Origin: Paenibacillus sp. E222
GTDB taxonomy: Bacteria; Bacillota; Bacilli; Paenibacillales; Paenibacillaceae
Direction: 5' to 3'
Assembly: GCF_013401555.1 (NCBI RefSeq)
Contig: NZ_CP058552.1
Coordinates: 7,452,895-7,516,894, forward strand
Length of the DNA stretch: 64,000 nucleotides
A program made the translations under genes and the position numbers. The notes under the pieces are model-generated. The model was not told where the DNA came from. It searched no databases and saw only the letters and a program-made list of their open reading frames with translations. Below, one piece after another: positions 17,188 through 26,295 of the stretch (position 1 is the first letter of the stretch; each line of letters opens with the position of its first letter).

Positions 17188-18171
17188 CTACTCGGTTTTT
17201 ACTTTCTCGCCGTACTCACGAACGATATCAAACTTGCTGTCATCCGACTCTACATAACCTTCATGTGTGTAGATTTCTTTGATAATTTCGTGACCTTGTG
17301 GATCTTTACCGATGTCGATGAATGCTTGTTTGATCTTCGCTGTCCAATCTGCATTCATGTCAGTACGTACTGCGATCGTATCGTTAGGAATAGGCTCAGT
17401 GAACGCCAGTACACGAGTATCTTCAAATACAGTCGGGTAATCTTTCGCTACCGTGTTACGAGCATCTTGGAAAATCGCTGCAGCATCAACGTCGCCGTTC
17501 AGTACTGCCAGTACGCCTTGGTCATGGCCTTTAACTGTGATTGGTTGTACATCTTTCAAAGGATCAATGCCTCTGTCGAGCAACAGGGCTGCCGGCCATA
17601 CATAACCTGCGGAAGAAGTTACGTTTTGGTAAGCGATTTTTTTGCCTTTCAGATCCTCAACGGATTGGATCGGCGAGTCTTTTTTCACAATAATCATGGA
17701 TTTATACGAATCTGCCAGTTGCTCGGTTGGAGCGCCAGTCTCATCATTTACACCAAAACGTTGTGCCTGAAGAATAACTTCAGCTGCGCCTTTTTCTTTG
17801 GCAAGTACATAAGCCGTCGGAGGCAGGAAACCTACGTCCACTTTATTGGAAGCCATTGCTTCAATAATTGTGTTGTAGTCTGTGGATACGCTGACCTTCA
17901 CCGGGATACCCAATTTGTCACCCAGCAGCTTCTCGAGCGGTTTTGCTTTGGCTTCGAGTGTATCTGCATTTTGTGATGGAACGAATTGTACAGTCAGCTC
18001 AGTCGGCACGTAACCTTCAGCGGCTTTGTCTGTCTCTGCCGTGTCAGTACTGGATGAATTCGAGCTCGTATCAGCCCCGTTAGCCGAACCTGTTGTACTA
18101 CTGTTAGACCCACAAGCACTTAGAAACAGAACCAAAATCAACAATGGTAAAAATAAAGCAGACTTCTTCAA
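17188..18171 (-). CDS. phnD: PhnD-type phosphonate/phosphite substrate-binding lipoprotein
   Basis: Membrane-tethered solute receptor. The signal sequence KKSALFLPLLILVLFLSAC ends in the lipobox LSAC, followed by a Ser/Thr/Asp-rich linker. The mature domain shows the PhnD/PtxB pattern: LTVQFVPSQNADTLEAKAKP, KLGIPVKVSVSTDYNTIIEA, VDVGFLPPTAYVLA, GKKIAYQNVTSSAGYVWPA and VLNGDVDAAAIFQDARN. I choose the TTG at 18171 because GGAGG lies 7 bases upstream; the ATG at 18204 has no ribosome site. It is the first gene of the import operon and diverges from a phosphoesterase, which fits phosphorus scavenging. A Pho-box could not be assigned with confidence in the shared control region. Confidence 0.95.
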   Translation of the reverse strand: MKKSALFLPLLILVLFLSACGSNSSTTGSANGADTSSNSSSTDTAETDKAAEGYVPTELTVQFVPSQNADTLEAKAKPLEKLLGDKLGIPVKVSVSTDYNTIIEAMASNKVDVGFLPPTAYVLAKEKGAAEVILQAQRFGVNDETGAPTEQLADSYKSMIIVKKDSPIQSVEDLKGKKIAYQNVTSSAGYVWPAALLLDRGIDPLKDVQPITVKGHDQGVLAVLNGDVDAAAIFQDARNTVAKDYPTVFEDTRVLAFTEPIPNDTIAVRTDMNADWTAKIKQAFIDIGKDPQGHEIIKEIYTHEGYVESDDSKFDIVREYGEKVKTE

Positions 18172-18423
18172 GCGAACACCCTCCAAAGAGTTTCTATTTT
18201 TCATTACTTGTCTACTATAGTCGTCAATTATTTGCGCGATGTGAAACGAAATTTGGAGTTTTGTAAAGTTTCCTGTCAGGCTGTCAGAGCGGCTTTGATC
18301 TGTTAGAATAGCCTCATTACGGTTGATAATACAAATAGAAATGGTGAATTCCCTTGTACTCTGCCGCTAGAATGACCTGTGATTAGATATGTTTAAACTT
18401 ATATATTTAGAGGAGATTGTAAA

Positions 18424-20163
18424 ATGACATCCATACCAACTACGGCAAACGTCGACATCATGGTAACCAGTGACCTTCATGGAGCCATTCGCCCCATACA
18501 TTACAACACCAATGCTTATCGCCCAGCCGGACTTGCTTTGCTCGCTTCGCTGATCCGACGTGAACGGGAGCGTTCACCCGAACTGCTGCTCGTGGATAAC
18601 GGCGATCTGCTGCAGGGCTCTCCCTTGGCCTCGTATGCTGCTTCCTTTGTTTCGAATCACGAAGTGCATCCCTTCATTAATGTTCTGAACGAACTGGGCT
18701 ATGATGCAGCCGTGATGGGCAATCATGAATTCAACTACGGCCAGGACTTGCTGCGTAAAGCCGTTGAAGATTCCCATTTTCCTTGGCTATCCGCAAATAT
18801 TGTTATGAATCGTCACAAGGAAGACTACGAAAGTTTAATTGAACAACACAGCGCCGACGATCATCCGTCGTATAGAACTTATCAGGATGACACGGTCGTG
18901 ATCCATTCATATGAAGGGAATCCTGAAAAAGAAACACGGGTCATTGCACCTATTGGAGCAGGCATACCCGCCTTCGGTCCTCCCTATCTGATTAAAACCT
19001 TGTCTTCAGGCGTTAAAATTGCTTTGCTGGGTGCAACGACGCACTATATTCCGAACTGGGAGCATCCGAAAAATATAGAAGGTTTACAGTTCCTTGATGC
19101 TATGGAGACTATTCGTGCGTGGGTTGGTTATATTCGTGAACATGAACAGCCGGATGTGCTCGTGGTCAGTTATCATGGTGGTTTTGAGAGCGATCTGGAG
19201 ACGGGCGAACCTGCCGAGCGGTTAACCGGAGAAAATCAGGCGTACGCCATCTGCCGTGACATTGAAGGGATTGATGTTCTGCTCACCGGGCATCAACATC
19301 GTCAGCTTACCGCTGACATTCATGGAGTGACCGTAATCCAGCCTGGATTTAGTGGGAATGGCGTGGGTCATGTATCCATTGAGTTGGACCGGTTATCGAA
19401 TGGAAAGTGGCAGATTGCAGACAAACAGGCTCGCTTGTTGCTCTTGGATGAAAATAGTGATGTACAGCCCGATGCGGCTGTTATGAAACTGACGGACGAG
19501 TTGGAAGCAAAAGCACAGGCATGGTTGGACCAGCCGATTGGCGAGGTGGCCGGAGACTTGTCCATCACCGATCCTGCCGCATTGCGGCTCGCGGCGCATC
19601 CCTTCATTGCTTTTGTGCATCAGGTGCAGATGGAAGCAACGGGAGCTCAAATCTCCAATACCGCATTACTCAGCGAAGAAGCGCGTGGGTTCGGTTCCCT
19701 CATTACCGTTCGGGATGTGTTGTCCAACTTTATCTATCCCAATACACTGACAGTGCTGGAGCTTCGTGGTCAGGACATTCGGGATGCATTAGAGCAAACG
19801 GCGCGTTACTTTGAAGTGGAGGCTTCAGGCGAAGTAGTCGTTAATCCTGCTTACATGCAGCCGAAACCACAGCATTATAATTATGACATGTGGGCAGGCG
19901 TCGAATATGAGCTGGATATCTCCAAACCTGTGGGAAGTCGTGTGGTGAAGCTGGAGCGTGAGGGCATACCTGTTGCGATGGACGCGACGTATTCTGTAGT
20001 GATGAACAGTTATCGCGCGGCAGGTGGCGGTGATTATGCGATGTATCCAGGCAAAAAGGTACTTCACGAAGGCGCCACGGATATGGCGGCACTGGTGGAG
20101 GATTATATTCGCAGACATCAACCACTAACAGTGGAGCATGCGAATAACTGGAAGGTAATTTAA
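18424..20163 (+). CDS. 5'-nucleotidase/2',3'-cyclic phosphodiesterase family metallophosphoesterase
   Basis: Two-domain phosphoesterase of the UshA/CpdB/YfkN family, 579 aa. Metal and phosphate motifs in order: SDLHG (17-21), DNGDLLQGS, GNHEFNYG, SYHGGFE and LTGHQHRQ. The C-terminal 5'-nucleotidase domain contains RDVLSNFIYPNTLTVLELRG and NSYRAAGGGDYAMYPG, the nucleoside-stacking region. There is no signal peptide or membrane anchor, unlike most relatives, so it should act in the cytoplasm on imported or internal nucleotides (YunD-like). A good ribosome site (AGAGGAG) precedes the ATG. It is divergent from phnD and shares its control region, which suggests a common phosphorus role. Confidence 0.92.
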   Translation: MTSIPTTANVDIMVTSDLHGAIRPIHYNTNAYRPAGLALLASLIRRERERSPELLLVDNGDLLQGSPLASYAASFVSNHEVHPFINVLNELGYDAAVMGNHEFNYGQDLLRKAVEDSHFPWLSANIVMNRHKEDYESLIEQHSADDHPSYRTYQDDTVVIHSYEGNPEKETRVIAPIGAGIPAFGPPYLIKTLSSGVKIALLGATTHYIPNWEHPKNIEGLQFLDAMETIRAWVGYIREHEQPDVLVVSYHGGFESDLETGEPAERLTGENQAYAICRDIEGIDVLLTGHQHRQLTADIHGVTVIQPGFSGNGVGHVSIELDRLSNGKWQIADKQARLLLLDENSDVQPDAAVMKLTDELEAKAQAWLDQPIGEVAGDLSITDPAALRLAAHPFIAFVHQVQMEATGAQISNTALLSEEARGFGSLITVRDVLSNFIYPNTLTVLELRGQDIRDALEQTARYFEVEASGEVVVNPAYMQPKPQHYNYDMWAGVEYELDISKPVGSRVVKLEREGIPVAMDATYSVVMNSYRAAGGGDYAMYPGKKVLHEGATDMAALVEDYIRRHQPLTVEHANNWKVI

Positions 20164-20256
20164 TTTTCAAAAATAAAAGTCAAGCCAGTATGTATTTTTA
20201 AAAAAGTACAATCACTAAATTCGATAGTGTGGGAAATCCATTAGCTAATGTTCTAG

Positions 20257-20287
20257 GGCGTGTCTTCAAACAGTTTGAAGACACGCC
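20257..20287. terminator. Very stable hairpin at a convergent gene junction
   Basis: GGCGTGTCTTCAAA and TTTGAAGACACGCC form a perfect 14-bp stem with a 3-base loop, between the phosphoesterase (plus) and the last gene of the RiPP operon (minus). There is no T-tract on either side, so factor-independent termination is uncertain, but position and stability suggest a transcription barrier or mRNA 3' protection. Confidence 0.6.
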
Positions 20288-20382
20288 TTAACTACAAGTA
20301 ACGGTTTAGTATACTATTAATCATTTTAATTCACTCCAACTCTATTAACTTACGGATAGTTACTTTTATGAAACCATATCTT

Positions 20383-21513
20383 TTATTCATAGGTTTCATT
20401 AAGTCCCCGACGTTGAAGTGAATCGAAAAAGTGATGTTTGTTCTTACTAATCAAACTTTGGGTTATTTGTAGTCCAATCTGATGATCAGTTTCGGAAAGT
20501 TCAAGCATATCCCGAATTATATTATATCCATAATTAAACTCATAAAACTTATTCGAATATGGTTCAATGTATAGCGTCTTCTCTTCTAACTTCAAAATAT
20601 GCTCCAGTTGAGTACCTTTGGGAACATGATCTAATCGAGTAATTATAATTTGGGTAATATTAGGATTAATCTTATGTTCGTTCAACTCATCAAAAATATC
20701 AGAGACTACCTGACCATATCTTGTTGCAATAGTATGAGGGATGCCTTTATACTGCACAACGATGTTATTCACTTGAACCTTTTGATAAGGTTGATTTGCT
20801 AAATGCCTTCCATTCCATATTTGTCCAAGGGGAACTGCGATGTATGTGGAAGCGATAATCATGAGAATGAAAAGCAATATTTTTTTTTGTCGGCGAGGCC
20901 AATCGACCCCTCTCCAACAATAGATGGCCAGCATCAGTATACCAAGAAAAAATATCGACAGCATATTAATCATATCAGGGTAATCTGGATACATAAAATT
21001 CAGAGTTGGCGCAACGTACCGAACACTCTCCAGTTTATAACCATGCATTAAAGTGAGGAGCATGTACACAGATACACTGCATAGAATAGCCATTTTAAAA
21101 GGTAATAAAGAAATTACAAACGCAAAGCTGATTGCGAAGTAAGATAATCCGAAAATAACAAACACAAGCAGATAAACTGGAGTGTCTTTAAAGATTTCAT
21201 GAACCGTGAAAAATAAGAGGGTTGAAGCTGGAAGCGTACAAAAAAAACTAAATAACCATGACTGCAAAGTTCTCCGTATAGGGTTCCAGTTGGTAAGTCT
21301 TATCATATGAACCATATGGTAACGCTTAGGTGAATTCAATATAACAAGCGTCATGGTGGACATGAAAAGTCCATATAAAGGTATGGTAACAGGCAATTCA
21401 TCTATGAAAAATACAAATTTGCTCAAATACAAAATGAACAGTCCCATGTAGAAAGCCCAGATATGTTCACTACGCCATAGGACCTTTAGTTTTAAAAACC
21501 ATAACCGTATCAT
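20383..21513 (-). CDS. ABC-2-like multispanning membrane protein of the RiPP operon
   Basis: A 376-aa membrane protein. The first half contains several helices (IWAFYMGLFILYLSKFVFFI; IPLYGLFMSTMTLVILN; YLLVFVIFGLSYFAISFAFV), then a helix pair and a soluble C-terminal part of about 140 residues beginning after ILLFILMIIASTYIAVPLG. I choose the ATG at 21513, which overlaps the TGA of the preceding gene (ATGA); the longer start at 21573 would create a 64-base overlap. No family was firmly recognised. Position after an ABC ATPase and an ABC-2-like permease suggests a channel subunit or an accessory/immunity subunit of that transporter. AT-rich like its operon neighbours. Confidence 0.75.
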   Translation of the reverse strand: MIRLWFLKLKVLWRSEHIWAFYMGLFILYLSKFVFFIDELPVTIPLYGLFMSTMTLVILNSPKRYHMVHMIRLTNWNPIRRTLQSWLFSFFCTLPASTLLFFTVHEIFKDTPVYLLVFVIFGLSYFAISFAFVISLLPFKMAILCSVSVYMLLTLMHGYKLESVRYVAPTLNFMYPDYPDMINMLSIFFLGILMLAIYCWRGVDWPRRQKKILLFILMIIASTYIAVPLGQIWNGRHLANQPYQKVQVNNIVVQYKGIPHTIATRYGQVVSDIFDELNEHKINPNITQIIITRLDHVPKGTQLEHILKLEEKTLYIEPYSNKFYEFNYGYNIIRDMLELSETDHQIGLQITQSLISKNKHHFFDSLQRRGLNETYE

Positions 21514-22196
21514 GTGCGTACAACCTGCTTTCTGAACAACATTGAGCTGATCAAAAGCATGAGGGCTACCCACAAGACTAAGACATACCGTTGAAGCATA
21601 AAATTCGGCTGTAGTATCATTTCCGATACATAATCTGGATTAAACCAGATCGCAAACATTGGTTGTCGGACATATTGAATACTGATAATCAAGTAAATAA
21701 AAACTAAAATAGTACTGTATATCGTCCTCTTAAAAATAAGTGAGCATAGTCCAGTTAACGAGACAACAAAGGATACGGTTAAGATGATTTGCAAGAGTGT
21801 AATTAACCATAAGAGATTAGGACCTTGGTTTGATAATGCAAACCAATAAATAGAATCGATCAGTATCAAACTCATGCTTATTCCGGCCCCAACCGCTACA
21901 AGCTTAGAGATTAAATAATTTGATGGGATAATTAGATAAAACATGATCGTTTTCAGTTCAAAGTCTCTTAGTTTTCCGCCCCAAACAGCATTTACGAGAA
22001 CGGGGACTAGAGGCGTCACAATAATCATTTGGAGCTGAAGCATAGAAAGCCAACGATTTTCAAAGTGGGTCTCTCCACTCATTTGTGCCAAAACAAGTGG
22101 GATTATCGTTGTGAGAAAAAAAACAATGATAAGTAGCATGCGATGTTTTAGCAAAGATTTAAACGAAAAATGAAGTTGTACCATAAATTCATTCAA
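21510..22196 (-). CDS. ABC-2 type permease-like membrane protein of the RiPP operon
   Basis: A 228-aa hydrophobic protein with about six helices (LLIIVFFLTTIIPLVLAQ; IIVTPLVPVLVNAVWG; LISKLVAVGAGISMSLILID; ITLLQIILTVSFVVSLTGL; STILVFIYLIISIQYV; VLVLWVALMLLISSM). The size and topology fit half-size ABC-2/BcrB-like transmembrane subunits. It begins 4 bases after the ATPase stop and overlaps the next membrane gene by four bases, so ATPase and two membrane proteins form one complex. In other RiPP clusters such three-gene sets give self-protection; that role here is inference. Confidence 0.8.
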   Translation of the reverse strand: MNEFMVQLHFSFKSLLKHRMLLIIVFFLTTIIPLVLAQMSGETHFENRWLSMLQLQMIIVTPLVPVLVNAVWGGKLRDFELKTIMFYLIIPSNYLISKLVAVGAGISMSLILIDSIYWFALSNQGPNLLWLITLLQIILTVSFVVSLTGLCSLIFKRTIYSTILVFIYLIISIQYVRQPMFAIWFNPDYVSEMILQPNFMLQRYVLVLWVALMLLISSMLFRKQVVRT

Positions 22197-22199
22197 TGG

Positions 22200-23060
22200 T
22201 TATACCTTCTTTCTATTCGTATAAATATAGGCGTGCTCCAAAGTAGGCTCTAATAAAAGGCTGCCTTCCAACGGGGTATCCGATAGATAGCGAATATGTA
22301 CACCACTTGCAGTGACCTGTGTTGAGATGATTAGTGCACCTTGTTTTTGAAGCTTCTCTGTCACATTCTCTCCGCTGTAAAGCCACACCTTACCCTCGAC
22401 CGATTTGATGAAAGCAGGGATATCTCCAAAGTAGTTAACATTCCCTTGGTGCAGTACAAGAACAAAATCTGTTGTAAGTGCAACATCTTCTACAATATGA
22501 GTGGAAATAATAATAGACCGGTCTGTTGCAAGAGTTGTTAACAGTTGTCTAAACGATACACGCTCATGAGGATCAAGTCCAACAGTAGGTTCATCAATCA
22601 AAAGTAACTTGGGGTTGCCGACAATAGCCTGGGCAATACCTAAGCGTTGCTTCATACCTCCAGACAAAGCATTGAATTTTTTGTTTCTTTGCTCCAGTAG
22701 TCCAACCTGATTGAGTTTTTCTTCAATTTCTGTTATCCGCTGCCTCCCATGAATATTTTTCAAACGACATACATATTCAAGAATCTCCTGCACGGTCAAG
22801 TGGGGAAAAAAATCAAACTTCTGTGGCAAGTAGCCAATCTGTTTTCGAATCGTATGTAAATCCTGAACGACATCCATGCCTTCATAGTCTACTTGACCTG
22901 TATGGGGGGCAATGAGCGTGGAGATGATTTCGAGCAATGTCGTTTTTCCCGCTCCATTTTCGCCTAGCAAACCAAGTATTCCAGTATTCATTTCAAAAGA
23001 TACATTCTGGAGAATAGGCTTATCGTAATGTTTCGAAAGATTTTGAACGCTCAATTTCAT
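22200..23060 (-). CDS. ABC transporter ATPase (CcmA/BcrA-like) of the RiPP operon
   Basis: Cytoplasmic ATPase, 286 aa. Walker A is GLLGENGAGKTT near residue 30, the signature LSGGMKQRLGIAQAI, Walker B LLLIDEPTVGLDP, and the H-loop IISTHIVEDV. The C-terminal extension of about 70 residues after the NBD is typical of drug- or bacteriocin-resistance ATPases that pair with ABC-2 permeases. It lies 44 bases after the larger ABC exporter gene and 4 bases before the permease gene, all on one strand, which makes it part of the ranthipeptide operon. Confidence 0.9.
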   Translation of the reverse strand: MKLSVQNLSKHYDKPILQNVSFEMNTGILGLLGENGAGKTTLLEIISTLIAPHTGQVDYEGMDVVQDLHTIRKQIGYLPQKFDFFPHLTVQEILEYVCRLKNIHGRQRITEIEEKLNQVGLLEQRNKKFNALSGGMKQRLGIAQAIVGNPKLLLIDEPTVGLDPHERVSFRQLLTTLATDRSIIISTHIVEDVALTTDFVLVLHQGNVNYFGDIPAFIKSVEGKVWLYSGENVTEKLQKQGALIISTQVTASGVHIRYLSDTPLEGSLLLEPTLEHAYIYTNRKKV

Positions 23061-23104
23061 AAATACTCACCTGCTACCTTATTTTTATTTTGACATCTAA
23101 GTCC

Positions 23105-24751
23105 TTAGATACATAATTCAATTTTTTCATCAACCAAGCTAGGTGGAAGTGGATCATGAGAGATGATAATAATCGCCTTATTGTTCTCTTTCAAAGAGTG
23201 CATCAATTCAAAAAAAGTTTGTTTATGCATCGCATCAAGCGCAGAAGTGACTTCGTCAAACAAGTATAATTCTGCATTTACTAGCAGTCCTCTAGCCATG
23301 GATAACTTCTGTTTTTGACCAACAGATAGTTCAATTCCATTAATACCGATTAAAGTATTATAATGATGATCTAGTGAATCAATAAACGAAGCAATACCAA
23401 CCATTTCACACACCTTGCGTAGTTCTCTCGAAGTTGCTTGAGCGTTCCCCAGTAAAAGATTCTCTCGAATTGAGCCAGAAATGACTTGAGGTTCTTGAGT
23501 AACGAAACATACCTCATTACAATATACAGAACGAGGGATATCATTAATATCTGATCCCTTATAACGAATCTCACCTGTATAGTTCCGATACAAACCTGCT
23601 AGAATTTTTAACAAGGTTGATTTCCCGCTCCCGTTTGCCCCAGTAATTTGAAGAATTTTTGATCGAGAAACAGAAACGGTTAATTCATTAATACACCTAA
23701 TACCGACTTCAGCATAGCTATAGGAGAGATTTGATATTTCCATGACAGTTCCAGTAAAATCAGTCAAACTTTTCGGATGATATTTACCATTCTCATTGCT
23801 ATTTTTTGATGCTGCAGCCGGAATATTATCCATTCGATTTATAGAGACCACGGTTTCCTGTACCAGGACGTTAAATTGAGAAAACCTTAACAGAGAGTAA
23901 TTGAAATTGCTGGAATACGTTGTGAATGCTACAAGTTCCCCCAGAGTAAGATTGTGGTTTCCAATATAATAAAGTCCACCCAAGAGAATTGCTATATATG
24001 AAATAAAGTTTAGGCCTTCTACTGTACCACTAGAAAGAATGGTTATCCTGTTCTTTTTTAATGATGACGATTGATAACTACTCAATTCCCCTTCAAACTT
24101 TCGAAAGATCAGACCTTCTGCATGAAAAACTCTAAATAGCGTGAATTTCTCCAAGGTCTCATTCAATAAATTAAGATAACTATCTAATTTCCGTTTAACT
24201 ATCGTGTCCATAAATTTTATTTTTTTTCCAAATACCAAGAATGATATAAGTAATATTGGCCCAAGAAGAACTAAAATTAATGAAAGTTTCAGATTGATTT
24301 TAATGAGTATAATAATAATAAAGATGAAACTGATACTATCTACGAGAAACTTAGCTAAGTCCGTTACGGCAATTGAGAATGCTTTTGTATCATTTTCAAC
24401 TTTGTTAATTAGCTCTCCCTTGGGGAGCGATTCGAAGATGTTCATAGGAAGAAAGAAGATACGTTTAATTAGATCCGTCTTTAAACTGAATTGAATTTTA
24501 TAAGAGATACTCGCTACTTTATATTTGCACACCAAGTTAAAAAGAAGATTCATCAAACAAACAATAAAAATCAAAAAAACGATAAAAAAAGCATCCTTAA
24601 TCTGGTTAGAACTAATCAAATCAACGAACTTTCCAAAAAGGATAGGCTGCATTATTCCAAAACACAGAGGAAGCCCCATGAATAACAAAATTGTCACAAT
24701 CTCACGATTATAAGGGAGCAGTCTTTTATATATAAAAGCAAGACCTTTCAT
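23105..24751 (-). CDS. Fused permease-ATPase ABC exporter of the RiPP operon
   Basis: A 548-aa type IV (MsbA-like) half-exporter. About six helices occupy residues 1-290 (IVTILLFMGLPLCFGIM; FFIVFLIFIVCLMNLLFNLV; ISFIFIIIILIKINLKLSL). The NBD follows with Walker A ITGANGSGKST, signature LSVGQKQKLSMARG and Walker B LYLFDEVTSALD. There is no N-terminal C39 peptidase domain, so if it exports the modified peptide, leader removal must be done by another protease. AAGGAG lies just before the ATG, and the gene follows the maturase by 33 bases. Export of the mature ranthipeptide is the likely role, by context. Markedly AT-rich. Confidence 0.88.
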   Translation of the reverse strand: MKGLAFIYKRLLPYNREIVTILLFMGLPLCFGIMQPILFGKFVDLISSNQIKDAFFIVFLIFIVCLMNLLFNLVCKYKVASISYKIQFSLKTDLIKRIFFLPMNIFESLPKGELINKVENDTKAFSIAVTDLAKFLVDSISFIFIIIILIKINLKLSLILVLLGPILLISFLVFGKKIKFMDTIVKRKLDSYLNLLNETLEKFTLFRVFHAEGLIFRKFEGELSSYQSSSLKKNRITILSSGTVEGLNFISYIAILLGGLYYIGNHNLTLGELVAFTTYSSNFNYSLLRFSQFNVLVQETVVSINRMDNIPAAASKNSNENGKYHPKSLTDFTGTVMEISNLSYSYAEVGIRCINELTVSVSRSKILQITGANGSGKSTLLKILAGLYRNYTGEIRYKGSDINDIPRSVYCNEVCFVTQEPQVISGSIRENLLLGNAQATSRELRKVCEMVGIASFIDSLDHHYNTLIGINGIELSVGQKQKLSMARGLLVNAELYLFDEVTSALDAMHKQTFFELMHSLKENNKAIIIISHDPLPPSLVDEKIELCI

Positions 24752-24784
24752 AATTGAATCTCCTTAGAAATACCCTTTTAAAAG

Positions 24785-26164
24785 TTAACCTAGCAATATC
24801 TCTTTTTCTTCTTCTGTCAAAGTTAAGTAAAGATGAAAAATGGAGTGTAATTGTGTTTTGGTAAGCCTACAATAATCCACCGGTGGTGATGTTACAGCTC
24901 CAGATAACTCATAGTTCTCATGATGACAGCCACCGCCACACAAATTTCTAGCCCAACAATAATTACAATTTTGCCGATTGGATGTATGTGCTTCTAGAAG
25001 AAATACATTTTTCTTATAATGATCAATATCAGAGTATACGTTGCCCTGTTTGTAATTTTTATTGTTAACGAAGCGATGACACGGATAGAGATCACCATGA
25101 ATATCAACAGCATAAAAGTTAACCTCGGCTCCACACGAATAGGTCGACTCGAAACCACTATGTAATCTCTGTAAAAATTTCATTACATTATTTATCTTTT
25201 TAGCCTTACTATATTCCTTCGCTTCTATAAGTTTTAGAAAATACTGTGTTAGAACCTCAAATTCTACACCCAAATCTTCAAAACTCTCTCTGTTAAACAT
25301 TTGCATAGCAGGTGCTAAAAAAGCACTTCGAAAATTCAAAGAAAATAAGTGTTGGTATATTTCTGTATAGTTCGTATTTGCGGGAGTAAGTGTAGAACGA
25401 ACCCCCAACTGATTTTTGTTCCTGAGCTCTTCCGTACGATTCATGATTATTTCGTAACTACCTTTTTGGTTACCATAAAATCTATTCTCATCATGAGCAG
25501 ACTTCTGGCCATCAACACTAATTTGAACATAGATATCATGAGCACGAATAAAGTTAATGATTTTCGGAGTAATGAGGGTTCCATTACAAGTCATACTATA
25601 TTTAATTTTTTTATGATGTGTCTCCGCTAGTTTATTAGCATATTGTACAACTTGCTCGATTGTTTCAAAATTTAATAAAGGTTCCCCGCCAAAGAAAACA
25701 AGAGTCAATTCTTCAATATTTCCTGAATTCTGAATTAAAAAATCCACAGATCTTTTCGCAGTTTCGAAATTCATTTTTCCTTTTTCATTGTACTCGCCAT
25801 CTCCAGCATAACAATAGGTACACTTTAGATTGCATTCTTGTACCATCATAAGTGTTAGAGCGCTGATTGTTTGAAAATGGGCTGTCTCAATTTCTTTAGT
25901 TTTTCTTTCTTGATTGATCATTTCATTCTCGATCAGAGAATCAATGACTTCGAGAAACTCTCCTTTCTCTAATGGTGAAGGTAATTTATTGTATAATACC
26001 GATACTGTTTCATTTTCTGACTTGAGAATCATCTCTAAATTGTTATCAATTTCATATAATGCATTACTCTCTGGAACGTATGCATATTTAGTAGAATTAT
26101 GTTTTAGAAGCATAACATCTCCTGGTGTGATGCGTTCTTCCCAAACATTTGTTAATTCGTTCAT
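24785..26164 (-). CDS. papB: Freyrasin-type SPASM radical SAM thioether maturase
   Basis: Radical SAM enzyme predicted to install Cys-to-Asp thioether bridges in the adjacent precursor. The N-terminal part (about 1-100) resembles the peptide-binding RRE-like region. The SAM [4Fe-4S] motif CNLKCTYC places C111, C115 and C118; the GGEP loop is FFGGEPLLNFE. The SPASM region has Cys ligands in YSCGAEV, YPCHRF and the CX2CX5CX3C run CNYCWARNLCGGGC, plus a last one in VDYCRL. The 459-aa length fits PapB/SCIFF-type maturases. GGAG precedes the ATG by 8 bases. It follows the six-cysteine precursor gene, with a terminator hairpin between them. Assignment to the PapB branch rests mainly on the CX3D pattern of its substrate. 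Confidence 0.9.
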   Translation of the reverse strand: MNELTNVWEERITPGDVMLLKHNSTKYAYVPESNALYEIDNNLEMILKSENETVSVLYNKLPSPLEKGEFLEVIDSLIENEMINQERKTKEIETAHFQTISALTLMMVQECNLKCTYCYAGDGEYNEKGKMNFETAKRSVDFLIQNSGNIEELTLVFFGGEPLLNFETIEQVVQYANKLAETHHKKIKYSMTCNGTLITPKIINFIRAHDIYVQISVDGQKSAHDENRFYGNQKGSYEIIMNRTEELRNKNQLGVRSTLTPANTNYTEIYQHLFSLNFRSAFLAPAMQMFNRESFEDLGVEFEVLTQYFLKLIEAKEYSKAKKINNVMKFLQRLHSGFESTYSCGAEVNFYAVDIHGDLYPCHRFVNNKNYKQGNVYSDIDHYKKNVFLLEAHTSNRQNCNYCWARNLCGGGCHHENYELSGAVTSPPVDYCRLTKTQLHSIFHLYLTLTEEEKEILLG

Positions 26165-26216
26165 TTCCTTTGCTCCATTCTATACGTTGTAAGTTATTCT
26201 TGATAAAATAACGCTC

Positions 26217-26251
26217 AAAAAACCCAGATTATTTCTTAGAAAATCTGGGTT
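26217..26251 (-). terminator. Terminator/attenuator between precursor and maturase genes
   Basis: On the minus strand AACCCAGAT pairs with ATCTGGGTT across a 17-base loop and is followed by TTTTTT. It lies between the 52-aa precursor and the maturase, so most transcripts should stop here and only read-through should supply the enzymes. That arrangement is common for RiPP precursors, which are needed in excess. Confidence 0.8.
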
Positions 26252-26295
26252 CTTTGCTGAGCAGTGTGTCTAGTAAAAAGCTCACTTCTCACAAT

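Noticed and set aside
18424..18500. Signal peptide for the 5'-nucleotidase-family protein
   Set aside because: The N-terminus is polar and runs directly into the first metal motif; no upstream in-frame start adds a hydrophobic segment.
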